A stretch of DNA of 64,000 bases from Opisthorchis felineus (taxonomy: Eukaryota > Platyhelminthes > Trematoda > Opisthorchiida > Opisthorchiidae): positions 1,210,639-1,274,638 of the forward strand of contig SJOL01007113.1 in the NCBI GenBank assembly GCA_004794785.1. Reading direction: 5' to 3'. Every line of letters begins with the position of its first letter. Within the stretch, counting starts at the first letter, position 1. The notes beneath the pieces were generated by a model that was given only the letters and a program-made list of their open reading frames with translations, searched no databases and had not been told where the DNA came from. Below are positions 39,965-51,777 of the stretch, piece after piece. Position numbers and translations under genes: made by a program.

Positions 39965-41640
39965 CATGAAAAAGTGTCCAACAGTGTTTTGAATTGGGTT
40001 CTAGATAGAGCTTTGGAGGGAGGTTATTTCACGCGGTGGCTACCCGAAATGAGAAAAATTCTGCCTAATGGTAGTGTGATAGTTTGAAAATCTTACCATG
40101 TCCCCGCCGTGGATTTTCTGGGTCAACAGTGGAAAAAAACTTTTTGCCAAACCTTGTTCAAACAGAGCACAAGTAAGAAGAAGTTCTCCTCGGAGGCGAC
40201 AAGGGCAAGTAGATCAAGCACCCCAAGACGCGTTATATAGTCCACGGATTTGAGGCCGGCAACCATTTTCGTAGCAGCTCGCTGGACACACTCAATGAGG
40301 GTTACATCCTTCGAGCGTCCTGAGTGGACAGATTGGTCGGCATTTTTTAAGAAGCGGTCTGACGTAGGCCCCATAGAGTATTTGAAAGTCCTTGCGGGCA
40401 ATACAGGAGAAGATGCGCCGAACCATCCGTGGAATAGCGAATCTCGTTTGGGCCGATTTCCCATGGTGCAGTGAGGACATGTTTGAAGAGAGCCAGATAC
40501 ACAAATCCTTTTTGGCATCTATCCTCGTGATGCCTTCTGGTCATTTCTCATCATACACGACAAAGGCGTTAGCTGAGTCTCCTCCGAATGACATATGGAC
40601 GCACTTTTGGTCATTCAGAGGAAGGGGCTAGTCAAAAGACGACTGTTTTGCAGCGTCTACACTCATTTGGAGTGCACTGGCACTTGAACCCCAGGATTAC
40701 AAGTCGTCCGCAAAAAGGAGACATGGGCTTGCAAGAATATCTGGAAGGTCGTTGACGTATATCAGTAACAGGAGCGGTCCCAAAAGGGAGCCTTGAGGAA
40801 CTCCAATGGAGACCGGCACTGGAGAGAAGTAGGTCGAGTCTACTTTCACTCGGAATGTTATGTCTGACAGGAACGCCCTAATCCAGCGGAAAATGCCCCC
40901 TTGAATCCCGTAAGACTGAAGTTTGTGGAGCATCGGAATGTGTCGTCCTCGATCAAATTCTTTTGAGAATTCGGAAAATATTGTATCCGATGTGTCCCTC
41001 ATCCTCAGCTTGGGTTAAGCTCTTCATGAATACGAGCATGTTCGTCACGCAAGAACGGTTTGGGGGGATCCGTGTCGAACTGGGGATGTCAGGTCTTTGG
41101 TAGTAAAGTGACCTAGGATGGCCCGCATCAGAATGCGCCCCATCACCTTGCACGGTACGCTAGTGAGACTAGTGGACCTGTGGCTGCCGGGCTAGAGTCG
41201 GCCACCAGTTTTGTATATTAGCGTGACAATCGCTTCCTTTCAAGCAGAGAGGAGGTGGCCTTCGTCGAGCAACCGACGAAACACCATTTAGGAATGCTTT
41301 GCCAGGGTGAAGAACGTTTCCTTCAGGATCCTTGGATGGACTTCGTCGGGCCTCAACGCACAGAATGGGTTTGTCTTGTGAAAGAGTTGATGAATGTCCC
41401 CCTTCGTGTAGACCAAGATGGTCAGCGGCCGTTCGTAATTACGCCTTGGCAAGTTTGGGTGTGACTAGGCTACTGGTGCAGATAACAGGCCTTGACATGC
41501 CGGTCTCCATCTGCTGCGGAGTTAGGCATACTGGTTTAATCGTAACAGCCTTATGGGACAAACTTGGCTGGGCCTATATTGGTCGGTCGAGTTCTACATC
41601 ATAGTGTACCTTGTTGGCTGATCGCTTACAAGATATAAAG
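39965..41640 (-). mobile_element. 5'-truncated CR1-like LINE (jockey superfamily)
   Basis: About 1.7 kb of a non-LTR retrotransposon in minus orientation. It carries the end of the linker, a reverse transcriptase, and the C-terminal tail of ORF2. Only the 3' part of a normal 3-5 kb element is present, and no endonuclease domain was found upstream of 41640. Such 5' truncation is the usual result of incomplete target-primed reverse transcription. Stops and frame changes make it non-functional. The 3' untranslated region may extend below 39965. Confidence 0.85.
39965..41640 (-). pseudogene. LINE ORF2 reverse transcriptase, broken
   Basis: Minus-strand blocks in order: a region matching the pre-fingers block (DEVHPRILKE, about 41310-41345), fingers with TSLTSVPCKVMGRIL (about 41140-41185), palm with FSKEFDRGRHIPMLHKLQSYGI (40903-40967), the GVPQGSLLGPLL block (40790-40825), and the catalytic FADDL box at 40697-40712. 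The thumb block with KCVHMSFGGDSANA follows near 40570-40620, then a tail with [16 protein letters not shown] (40255-40300) and, last, LPLGRIFLISGSH (about 40030-40070). The reading frame shifts at least four times and contains stops. The catalytic Asp pair is still present. The order and motifs fit CR1/jockey-like enzymes. Confidence 0.85.
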
Positions 41641-44339
41641 GCACTATCGGGGGAAGTCTGGTTACTGAAGAAAATACCTTCAGTGCTAACAGCGCACTCA
41701 CCTAATGAGCGCGCCTTCAGATATTCTTCACACAGTTGACAAGGCTCATTGTCACGTCAGTTATTGTGAAGTAAAACTTGGTCTAGCGATCACCAGAGAT
41801 TTGCAGCATCATTTTTGGCATGCCACAGAGCACCCAGCGGACATCGTCCGTTGGTGCAGACTGCCAACTGGTTTTGGAATTATTGTGCTCCAATACGCGA
41901 GGCTGACTGAACAGGCCAGTGGTCAAACAGTGGCGCAGCTTCAGTTGTGCTAGCATAAACAGGTGATTTATGCTGCTTTTAAATTTGCGTGTCCCCACAA
42001 ACTTCCATTTGTGTCAACTGTTCAAGCCATTTTGCAATCATTCTGCAGGTAGTGCCTGTAGATGGTGAACCAGAGACAGGGGTAAAATGTATTTGGTTAG
42101 TCACTATTGATGAGTAGTAAAACGACATAGGCAATGCACATGTTAATATTTAACTCACTCTAGGATAAATAGTTTCCTTCAAATATCGTAAACAAGATTG
42201 CACAAGGTAGCCACACGGATTGATAAGTGCATGCGCAGGTGCCATCCAAGCTGATAACCGTATGAGAAAGTTTGTGCGTTTGCACGAAAAACTAGCTCTT
42301 ACTAACATCTCGTGCCTTACCTTGTGGCAGTTAATCCGGTAGTATTTCAGTATTGATATGCGCCTGCCTATGTACCCAAATTCATCTGCAAGTTGTTATT
42401 GCATGTTCAATGACGGAGTCCGGTACATCAGCGCGGCATCGAACTCCTCCACTCGGTCGCGTGTTAAACCTTTCTTTGAGAGAGAGAGCCTGTAAAAACA
42501 AACTTCGTAATTGGGCGGTTTTGCTCCAGAAGATAGGAAGTCACCACCAATAAACTATTATGCCGGCAAAAATAGAATCCCTCCGAGAAATCAGATACAG
42601 TGCGTGCTGTCTGTCATCAAATATCCACCAGACTTTCCGGCTGCGACAAAGTCCTCGGCCTTGGCCATGGCCAGCGAGACGCCTGCTGCAACGGTGAAAT
42701 ACGATTTTTACTGTAGTCGTGAACTGTTGCATTTCTCAATCTACGCGGACAAAAAACGATATTATTATTCTTCAGGTACTCTTTCATAGCATTTTCAAAT
42801 GCAATGAAAAAGTAAAAGCTTGGAAATACGTAAGTTGTTCGGCTACAAAACATGCGCTCTACCGGAGCCTCACAACATATAAATCGGATTCTTTAGATAT
42901 GGGAGCAAATATTTTTGCAGGTTCTGTTTAATCAGTGAGTGTCATGTTTCTGGCCTACAATAAAGTGGCTATTAATACATCTTTTGAAGCTAGTGGATCA
43001 ACTACATTCTTTGTTGTCACGACAGAGTATTTCATCTATCCATAATACCTGTACATTCAGGAGGTTCAACCGTTTACCACAGACCGCCTTGTCACCTAAA
43101 TATAAGACTTTGATTAAAAAGGAATTGTTGCCTTAAGGCAGCGGCTCAATTCCTCAGGGGGGAATCAGGAGGACCCACAAAAGGCCCAAAATAGGTTGTC
43201 CAATTCCACACAGTGCACTTTGCTGAACTGAGTTATTCACCATTTGATGCACCACATTCCTCTTTGACGTGGTAAACTGAATAACATTCTGAAACAGTTT
43301 GCGCTTTAAATGCAAGAAGCTTAAACTTACGTGCAAGAAAAACGTAGCTGGCGTGCTGGGGCCATACGAACTGTGACTAAGTACTCTAAAGGAAACTCCG
43401 ATCGAGTAGTGATTCAGTATTTCCATGCGGCACAAAGTGTGTGCTAGTAAAAAGGCCAAATGTTTAAGCACGTTTCGCAAACCTCGTGAGAAGTACTACC
43501 CTACTTCCTCCTGAAAGCACTCCATCAAACCAGTTGCCGTTTTTTGGCTGGTAGTGGCTTGCCTTCAAATGTCACCAAGTTGTTGGAACACATTATGGAA
43601 CGGTCAATGTTGTGAGAGCAAAAATGGGCAATAACGGTTACCCTCACATGCCAACACGAAGAGCATTGCTTTTTCCGACGTACGGCAATGATCTCACTAT
43701 TGCGTTGGGCAACACTTGGAAGCCGTATGCCAGCTTGCCTTCAATACAAAGCCTGAACGTCTTGGCTTCCATGAAGCTTGCGTTATCGGGAAGTGTAAAA
43801 CCGACGTTTCTGAACATATGGCTTCATTATTAGCCCTGAAAAACGGATATAGAAACGTTAAATCTGCACCCCACGTCGTACCTGAAGACGAGAAGGAATG
43901 GAAAAGAAATAGTAATGGCACGAAAACTGGTAACCAGAGCCCCGTTTACCTAACTTGCATGAAAGGCACAAACTAGTTTCGACTGCTGCACCACCACTTT
44001 GGTGAAAGAGTTGAATTACACGGAAGAAGATCCGCCTACCATTTACACATTCGGCAGACATAAAGAATGATACATGCCGAAATAACTTCGAGAAAATCTA
44101 CCTTTTTTCTCCACGTGCGAATTTATGAAGAGGGAACTCACGCAGAAATTTGGTTGTTTATCCCACATGAGGTACAGGAGAGTCGGCCTATCCAGTGAGC
44201 TGCAAAAGCGGCTGCACTGCAGCCATGTGTGATAACGGTTGCATTGTACCTGGTCTATATTCAACCCATCAAAGCCACCTTCAAACCAGTTGCACACACC
44301 GCGGATATGAACGTCAACGTGTGAAAGTTTTGGCTGATG
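41641..44339. other. No recognisable gene
   Basis: Contains open frames of 60-108 codons on both strands (for example 42511-42789 plus, 43154-43480 minus, 43612-43976 plus) without family motifs. The part next to 41640 might hold further LINE linker sequence, but I could not align it. GC content is slightly higher than in the first 30 kb. Confidence 0.4.
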
Positions 44340-44545
44340 CTTAGGGTCCTTCGCCATCGTGCAGTGCTTCGCGGCGCTTGCACCCTGTGATCAAGCAACT
44401 TAATGCACTGAAGGTAATTGTTATCATCCTGAAAATCAAGTCGTCTGGTCCCGCAGTGTTTTCCTCGTATATGGAAAGAGGACAGTTTTTCGGACGCCTG
44501 CTTGTGGCCATGCTGGAGGTGCCCGGCTGGCTGCGCACTCCGCGG
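44340..44545 (-). mobile_element. Possible LINE fragment (pre-reverse-transcriptase block)
   Basis: A minus-strand frame includes ENTAGPDDLIF (about 44435-44470). This resembles the conserved KAAGPDDL block just before the fingers of many LINE reverse transcriptases. The surrounding residues are only loosely compatible and no downstream block follows in the expected place, so this may be a short, old fragment or a chance match. Confidence 0.3.
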
Positions 44546-46911
44546 GCGCTTCAACGACTAGTGAAGAATTCAAGTTAGCACACGCCCCAAGCGATACTAA
44601 TGCCGCTTTTTGCAGCTAGACTGATAAAGCATCTCTAATGCTCTCAGACAGTCAGCACACTGTTTAGCACACAAACTGCACAAAACTAACTGGCAAACGC
44701 TCGCAAAACGACAGCATGCATAAAAATCAGAGAAAATTAGACGAAAAATTGACTCTCAGATGCCCGATGAGATATTACGAGCAACATTCGATTGAGACGG
44801 CTAGCTTTTTGAGGCGGCTTTCACTAACAAGCGAGTGGCTGAAGGCTAACTGCAACAGCCATCTACTGGACTTAACCGATGAGAGCAGTTACTGTCCGTG
44901 GCCATAAAGGGCAAAGGCGATACGACGACACTGCAATAACCAAGCGCCCGTAGGGGAAAACAAGAATTTCATTGACTGTCTTAGGGGCTGCTTATTGCCG
45001 TCACCGAATCGGACGCACCGCGTATAGGAAAGCAAGACATACTGCAATAAGCACCACTGCGTTCAGTGACTGATGAATGTCGCAAGAGGCTGCCACGCGT
45101 GGAGTCCGCATATATCACATCATGATACCTCGCAAAAGAACTATGCAGGGGCATGGACGTAAATGACAGAATATTTAAGCCGTCTGCATCACAACGAGAC
45201 TTTCCTAGTCCAAATGCGCTCAAGGTCTCTCAGATTCCTCGCCGCTAACTAACAGGATTTTCCAATCGGTTTACTTATCGAGCAGGACATGAACAGCATC
45301 ACATATAAGGCCAGTTTCGTAATTTTCCCGGATATAATCATGAATCTCCATGGATAGCGTAAAACTTCTCATCAAACCAAAACCACTTTCTCCTGCTTCT
45401 CATTTAACCTGACGTTGCTCGCGTAGAGTTGTGGGCCCGATTTTTGCAGGTAATGCGAATGGGACAAGTTGAGACTGGCTATGACAAGGTGTTGTCTAGT
45501 TGAGCCTCACGCACGTATGGCCGGTGGCCGAAATCGGCTTACCAGGCAGATTTTATCCACCTACGGACAACAACAGACAAACCAACAACCACGCCTGTTG
45601 CATTACAGCCTTTCTGTGTGTCCATTTGATTGTGCGTCATGAACGTGTAATCCCCTGACTTGGAGGCCCATGAACTAATTTGGCATGAATAAAACGCGTG
45701 TCTAGCACTGTAACTCTCTCTATTTGGACTCGAATTCTATAGAAGAATGATGCCTACGACGATGTAAGTACTCCGGCATCTGTCTTTTTATATTGCGTTC
45801 AACCGCCAGGGCGTCCCGTAAGCCCTAAAATATCAAATGACAATAAACGATTGTCCAATGTCCTTCTGGAAAGCGAAGTACTTGGCCTCTGCATGAAGGA
45901 CAGCAATGGTGCCGAGGCAAAAGCGAAAATTTTGTCACCAATAAAAAGACGAAAAATTAACCTGACAAATTGGCAGATACGCACGACAACTTTTAGCAGA
46001 GATTAGTAGCGCTCGAAAAACAAGCGAACGATGAGGTATTGTAGCTTTGCATCGGCTTATGTATGATCCTTACACGCCCTGAAATCAGCTGAGCCCCGTC
46101 CAGACGGGAAGTAACCAACTCCGCCTGAGCATATCCGGCCGTCGATGTTTGGCTGCTTCAAAGTCCAACCGACGGTTGGGCCTTCTGCCCAGGGATACAG
46201 AGGTCTTTCTGAGGAAGTTTTAGAGGATTTGTCGGCTCCGTGCGTGCGATTCACGCACAAGCCGGCATACAGAGTGGCTACTTTACCCTACGGCCAAAAG
46301 GTGGAAGCGACTGAATAAGCTTTATCTACAGCACGAATCCAAGCAACTGAGGATCGTTATCCGGGGAATGAAAGTGGCTCCTTGGCGAGAGTGATGTTTC
46401 TGAGTTTACCAATTCACAGGTATGAATATCTATGCTGAACGCGTTTACCTGCAAACGTTCCCTGCATCCCATTCATTTAACTGAGCATTTTTCGGGGTGA
46501 ACACCTACCTCTTTAACTAAATGAAATATGGTGCTGACCAAATCTTTAATACATCCCAAATGAACACAGAAATACTGTAACGCGTGGCAGTATTTATTTA
46601 AAAACCTTAATTTATGCAGCTGAAATAGTTCACTGAGCTTGCTAGAGCTAATATTGTCCCCGTGGACTCGAAATATGTGAGTGTCATTCCTGTAATAATT
46701 TTTGCTTTGTCTCCTGCTTGATTAGACGAATATCAAATCCTGTGCTCTTGGAACTCGAGAAATGCTATTCGGAGCAACCATTGCGGTAAGCACATTCAAT
46801 ATAATCGGTCAACTCGCAAGAGGTTTGAGGACAATGGGGACTGCAGATAATGATTACCTACATCCGTAAGTCAGATTTTGTGGTGAGCTGGAGCATAGTT
46901 GCCAATCAACC
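44546..46911. other. No recognisable gene; possible MULE scrap
   Basis: No coding frame is recognised. At about 45175-45245, pieces AGCCGTCTGCATCA, CAAATGCGCTCAA and CAGATTCCTCG occur in the same order as in the 5' part of the minus-strand MULE copy (53230-53300), which hints at a further short fragment of that family. Confidence 0.35.
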
Positions 46912-46915
46912 GTGA
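46912..46915. repeat. Target site duplication of the BEL/Pao element (left)
   Basis: GTGA immediately before the left LTR. The same four bases follow the right LTR at 51778-51781. A 4 bp duplication fits BEL/Pao integrases. Confidence 0.8.
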
Positions 46916-47381
46916 TGAATGCTACGACTGTTTCGATTGTTTGAGCAACGAGCACCAAAGCTAGCAACCAAACCGGCAAAACTCCGAACGAATGGTTACG
47001 CAAGTGTGCTGTACTATAAAAACGAAAGTAGTTACACGGATACAAAATTACAAACCTCAAAGGTTTTCGACAAACGGTGAGGTACTCCAAAAAGCAAGCA
47101 AAGCTTATGTGGATCAACAGCCAACGCGTTATCAAAACTGGGTCACAAATTGATGCAACAAAACAACTCTATGGCTGACCAGAGTTTCGGTACAAAAATA
47201 GTATATCTGAGGCGGAAAAACGATTTGCGTAGGAAAGAATCGGAAGATACAAAAGTCTTCGCTAAACTGAAATAGAGTTCAATTATATCAAAAATAAAAG
47301 GGGCAGTTCATTCGAATTGATGACCGGTAAGGCAGTCATTCAAGATGGGAGGCAAATTTAAAGATATACAAAGTTGCAACG
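46916..47381 (-). repeat. 3' LTR of the BEL/Pao element
   Basis: About 466 bp. Read on the minus strand it runs from (C)GTTGCAAC to GTAGCATTCA. Over about 450 bp it differs from the 5' LTR at only three positions that I can see. The first base is C instead of the T seen in the other LTR. A purine-rich stretch (GGAGGAATTTTGATTGGCGG) just upstream on the minus strand is a candidate polypurine tract. Confidence 0.9.
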
Positions 47382-47639
47382 CCGCCAATCAAAATTCCTC
47401 CGACGGTCAGCAAGCGAACAGGTAAGTCATCGGGAGAGCTCTAGCCTACAAGCATGCAACGTTAACCACCGACCTGAATGGTCCGAATCCACTCCTGCCT
47501 CAAAGTCCGGTTTCAGCGGTAAATGCGCCTACCCACGATATCACGCTGAGCCAAAAACCAGTGGTTCTAAACAAATCTTTCAGGATACACGGAAAACACC
47601 CCTAAACTCACGTACCCCTCATTAACGTTAGTCTTCCCC

Positions 47640-48212
47640 CTACGACAAACACAAGCTCTTAACATCGCGCTTGATGACCCCGAGGCTTGTGCTAAGGGAT
47701 GCCGATCTGACGAGGCTATCTCCATCCGTTTGACACTCTGTCACTATACCCAAGAGCCACCTTCCTCTAGCAACATGTTCGGAAACTACCAAAACATCAT
47801 CCCTTCTGAGGCTTTTATTCCGACTTAGCCACTTATGGCGAAGCTGAAGTGTTGGAATGTCCTTTTTATCCACCTGTTCCAGAAAACACCCGACAAGTAA
47901 TTTACCTGCTTCCAGCGTCGGGTGAGCCACTCTTTTAAACTGCAATGAGATGGGATATCTGCGTTTGCTACGTTCAGCAAGAGGTGATTTGGTGTCAAAG
48001 CCGATGCGTCACGGCAATCTGAACTTACAGACGTTAAACGTCGATCGTTTAGAATACGTTCCACCTCAACAAAAAAAGGCTGACAGAAAACCATCAGATA
48101 AAGCTTTTTCTTGGATGAGCATAAAAATCATTTGCCGCACGACTCCTGTCAGCTTGACCAATTTTAACCACGAATGCCATCGAATTGAATGGGCTTCACT
48201 GATGAGAGAGCC
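47640..48212 (-). pseudogene. BEL/Pao integrase, C-terminal part only
   Basis: The minus-strand reading contains the end of the catalytic core (EAHSIRWH at about 48195), then LSDGFLSAFF, then VEVERILNDRRLTSVSSDCR and the ALTPNHLLL block typical of Pao integrases. The C-terminal segment follows with WKQVNYLSGVFWNRW, LQLRHKWL and a GRWLLGIV block. The zinc-binding N-terminus and the first two catalytic Asp are absent. Two frame changes fall in homopolymers: a T7 run near 48080 and an A5 run near 47868. These could be real mutations or consensus errors. Confidence 0.85.
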
Positions 48213-49532
48213 CTAACCAAGGCCGGTCTTACGAAGCTCTTGTATCAGCTGCTTCGCGGGTAAGCATACAAGGGCTACCAATCCTAGTGGATCAAAAAGC
48301 GAGCAAACAAATGACAAGATTCCTCTTTGTGTTAGTGGTTTCTCGGGAATACGAAACCGAAAGCGAAGGTGTCGGGGAGTGGATCCCATTCAATGCCGAA
48401 AAGTCGCTGTGTATTTATCGCTTTCGGAGACATTTCCACTATAGCCTCCATTCGTTCAGATAGCGGAAAACCTTGCAGTACAACGGGAACATTGCTCACC
48501 CACTTATGAAGGCGAAAACCCTCTTTTGACAGCGGCACGGTTATTCCCCGTACAAAACGCTGCGTCAGCGACGGAAGGTACTGACACCAAGCAATCACCT
48601 ACATAGAAGTTGTTCAGCGTAGACAATTTAATTCTGTGGTCACAATCCTTGCCGAACACAGACATTGTTTGTCGCAAGGCGGAATTGGGAGAGAATGGCG
48701 AACAGGCGCAACCGAAAACATGAGAACTCATTTGAAATTTAATAGGCTCACTATGAAGGTCATTTTGGGAGAATCACAGAAATCTCAGAGCCCCTTGATC
48801 AAGCTGTGAGACACAAACTTGCATGGACATTTATTCAACATCTGCCAACACTGAAACACTGTCTCTTCGAAATTTCAAGAGAACACCTACTAAATCAGCA
48901 GGTGTATCCGGTCCCTGGAGAAGCATGTCGTTCAGCGACCTTCCGTGGTGCTTAGCTGCACAGTGAAGCATTTTTCCAGGCTTTCCAGAGTTTCATACTG
49001 CATGGTGATGCAGGTTCCATCTTGTGGCTGATAGTGATGTCATCAGCTCAAGGGGAACTGGCACCGCATAGCCCTTCTCGAGATTCCGCGACATAACTGC
49101 TGCATATGTTTCGAAGTATTCTAGGTCACGCAGAAAACGTCTTCGCAAAGAGTGCAGTGGTGATAAGGCCGCCAAAAAGTTCGAAGAACCAGTGGATCGC
49201 TCTGCTTTCCATGGGAGCGGTACGACAAAATGTTTCCTAACATGATTCATCCTTGCGCCTACTAATTCCACAGCATGTCTGTCCTCAACCGATGCGGTCT
49301 TCCAGAGCGAATCAATGCCTGCAAAGTTGGCGTTGTATGAGGCGCAAAACTGACCCTCCACAAATGGTTCCACTGACGACAGGCACCTGGCGGTGACTCT
49401 CCCTTGGCTACCTGGACCCTGTGGCCCAAGTATAATCCAACCCAGCGGTGTCTTCACAGCAAACGGTTCCTTTCGACCTCCCAACCGCTGATCTAGTACC
49501 CAATTTGCTTCAGGAACATCACAGCCAATCAA
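48213..49532 (-). pseudogene. BEL/Pao reverse transcriptase, inactive
   Basis: Minus strand. It starts with the protease-RT linker (MIGCDVPEANWVLDQRLGGR, AVKTPLGWI). The N-terminal RT follows (LRRRFLRDLEYFETYAAVM, KGYAVPVP), then a first catalytic box (VSVLADVE) and a segment with SSHVFGCACSPF. The second box is FYVGDCL at about 48588-48608, where the usual YVDD has Gly for the first Asp, which should abolish activity. The thumb reads EKPLTQRGILSFVCSLFDPL and stops abruptly at QELRKTGLG near 48212, where sequence jumps into integrase. Several in-frame stops occur (for example TGA near 48994). Confidence 0.88.
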
Positions 49533-49539
49533 TATACCG

Positions 49540-49900
49540 ACGACTTGTAATTTCCAAACGTGAGACTACGACCATTGATGGGAGAATTTCGGATACTACT
49601 GACGCACCTTTCATGATAATAACTTCGTCATCGCGGAGTAGACACACCTCGAAACTTCCTGATTCTCCCAGAGCTAAACAAGATCCACTGATTGTCTCTA
49701 TTTCACGTGGCTTTCAATGATTCTCTACGCCGAGTTGGTGCAACAAGTTACTGCATACGATTGTAGTATCAGATCCGCTGTCTAAGAAGGCATACGTCGC
49801 CAATTCTGCCGAAGGTCCCTTTAGACAAACTGGAAACAATCCCAATGAAACAGTAGTCTTGCTATCAGACATCGCATAGCTTTTAAAAACAGGAACTTCC
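49540..49900 (-). pseudogene. BEL/Pao aspartic protease region
   Basis: The minus-strand frame carries the retroviral-type active-site motif AFLDSGSDTT (49766-49792). It is preceded by a VSLGLFPVCL strand and followed by TISGSCLALGESGSFEV. In active elements this cleaves the Gag-Pol polyprotein in the particle. A TGA stop near 49714 and a frame change near 49540 separate it from the reverse transcriptase. Confidence 0.8.
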
Positions 49901-51296
49901 TCTGGTTTTTTATTCGGCGGTCTCGAATGCAACAGAAGGTGATGCTTAGCTCGACATCCACCTGCCCCACATCTATATTGTGATTGGCAGTCCTTTGCTT
50001 TGTGGGTCCTGGAAACAAGCATCAAGAGATCTCAAGTTGGACCATCGTTTTACTAGGTCAAAAGACAGAAAGCGTACGCAGTTATTGATACGGTGTTCAT
50101 CACCACAAACCTTGCAACCCGTCTCACTCAATAGTGGGGCTTGCTGTGCGCGAACTATTGCATGACTCCAAGTGGTTCTGCTCTTGCCTGCATCTATAAC
50201 AGATTAGCCACGTACACCTGGGTCTCTTTGCGCAACGGATTCTGCCAGAATGTCGTAACGACTGCACAACACTCTTTCCCTTTGAGGGATGAACCGTGTG
50301 AGGTCGGCAAAGGTCGGCTCTCCCTGATCATGGGTGGCTTGGTTAGCAAATTCCGCCCATTTCTGTTGTGAAGTATAGGGCAAGCACCCCACTGACCTAT
50401 CCAAATTCTGCGCTGTAGTTCATCTGAGTCAGAGCTATTTCGTACTTCTGCATCTTGAGGGCCAACTGAGTCAGATTTCTCGCCTTGCGCGATGTAGAAC
50501 GAAAACATTTTATGAGATCATCGATCAGGGTTCTAGCCACCAAATGAGATGTACCGAAAGACTCATGCAGAACTCGGCGGGCTCGCCCATATCCTTCTCT
50601 AGACTGGAGCATGAGGCAATCTTCGATAGCCTACCTGGCCGCACCGGAGCATGCGTTTATTAATTGTACCAGCCGTTTTCCATTTTCTTGGGTCTCGCTT
50701 TCGACATAAAGCTCGAACTGACGCATAAACCTCCAGTAGCTCCTAGGGTGACCGTCAAACTGCATGAGGCCAATGTTTGGTAACTTCAGGCCCTCTATAA
50801 TAGATTCCAGATGAAAAAAGTCACTTAAGCTATTATGCTGTCGTGTGGCCAACCCGAGTCCATGGTGATTTTCAGAGTTCATTGGTGATACCATCTTTCT
50901 ACAATCTTCAATACAGCATTTAATACGCTCCTTTGAGGACTCTGATAAACCTGACCGGTTGCTATGCGCTAATTCGTCTTCTCCACCAGTCAAAGATGCT
51001 TCCAGCTCCCCCAACTCCAGCTCGGCTTTAGCATTCAGGAGTTGCTTTCTATGATTAGTTTCCATAGCCTCAGATTCCAGCTCAAGTTCCTAATTTAGTT
51101 GTCTCTCTTTAATCTGTGCAAACAATAGAGCAGCTTTGGGCCCCGAATTCCCCAAATTCATCCTAGATGCTATAATAGCCCTAGAGCTCATCGCTGAAAA
51201 CGAACCACGTTCGACTTGCCTGATGCTTTTCCCAAATTCTTTGTCATGTTTTGAATTGACCGACTTTGATCTGGTGATGGGCATCCAAAGAACCAC
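49901..51296 (-). pseudogene. BEL/Pao gag with zinc knuckle, broken
   Basis: The minus-strand frame begins around MPITRSKSVN at about 51270-51300. A helical, Glu-rich segment and the Gag core follow (LPNIGLMQFDGHPRSYWRFM, then LVQLINACSG), then AIEDCLMLQSREGYGRARRVL and an Arg-rich segment (ADLTRFIPQRERVL). It ends in a knuckle-like cluster (CQSQYRCGAGGCRAKHHLLLH, about 49950-50010). Gag would form the particle shell and bind element RNA. Two TAG codons interrupt it (about 51088 and 50631). At least two frame changes follow before the protease. Confidence 0.85.
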
Positions 51297-51308
51297 GCTT
51301 GTCAGCGT

Positions 51309-51777
51309 TCAATACCGTTACGACCGTTTCGTTTGTTTGAGCAACGAGCACCAAAGCTAGCAACCAAACCGGCAAAACTCCGAACGAATGGTTACGCAAG
51401 TGTGCTGTACTATAAAAACGAAAGTAGTTACACGGATACAAAATTACAAACCTCAAAGGTTTTCGACAAACGGTGAGGTACTCCAAAAAGCAAGCAAAGC
51501 TTATATGGATCAACAGCCAACGCGTTATCAAAACTGGGTCACAAATTGATGCAACAAAACAACTCTATGGCTGACCAGAGTTTCGGTACAAAAATAGTAT
51601 ATCTGAGGCGGAAAAACGATTTGCGTAGGAAAGAATCGGAAGATACAAAAGTCTTCGCTAAACTGAAATAGAGTTCAATTATATCAAAAATAAAAGGGGC
51701 AGTTCATTCGAATTGATGACCGGTAAGGCAGTCATTCAAGATGGGAGGCAAATTTAAAGATATACAAAGTTGCAACA
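51309..51777 (-). repeat. 5' LTR of the BEL/Pao element
   Basis: About 469 bp. On the minus strand it begins TGTTGCAAC and ends near GTAACGGTATTGA. The last dozen bases differ from the 3' LTR by a small insertion and a few substitutions; the rest is nearly identical. It should carry the element promoter and start of transcription. The near identity indicates a recent insertion. Confidence 0.9.

Larger units (their letters stand above)
46916..51777 (-). mobile_element. BEL/Pao LTR retrotransposon, internally deleted
   Basis: A 4.86 kb element on the minus strand with two long terminal repeats of about 466-469 bp, TG...CA ends and a GTGA target duplication. Between them are recognisable gag, zinc knuckle, aspartic protease, reverse transcriptase and the end of integrase. 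RNase H and most of integrase are missing, so the internal part is about 3.9 kb instead of the usual 5-6 kb. The order protease-reverse transcriptase-integrase and the sequence style (for example IGCDVPEANWVLDQR) are those of Pao/BEL elements. It could move only with proteins supplied by a complete relative. The empty site is predicted to read CAATCAACC-GTGA-AGGATACC. Confidence 0.92.

Noticed and set aside
46854..51531. Two nearly identical minus-strand open frames at 46854-47135 and 51244-51531, suggesting a duplicated gene
   Set aside because: They lie inside the two LTRs of the BEL/Pao element, and their identity is due to LTR identity. No coding motif is present.
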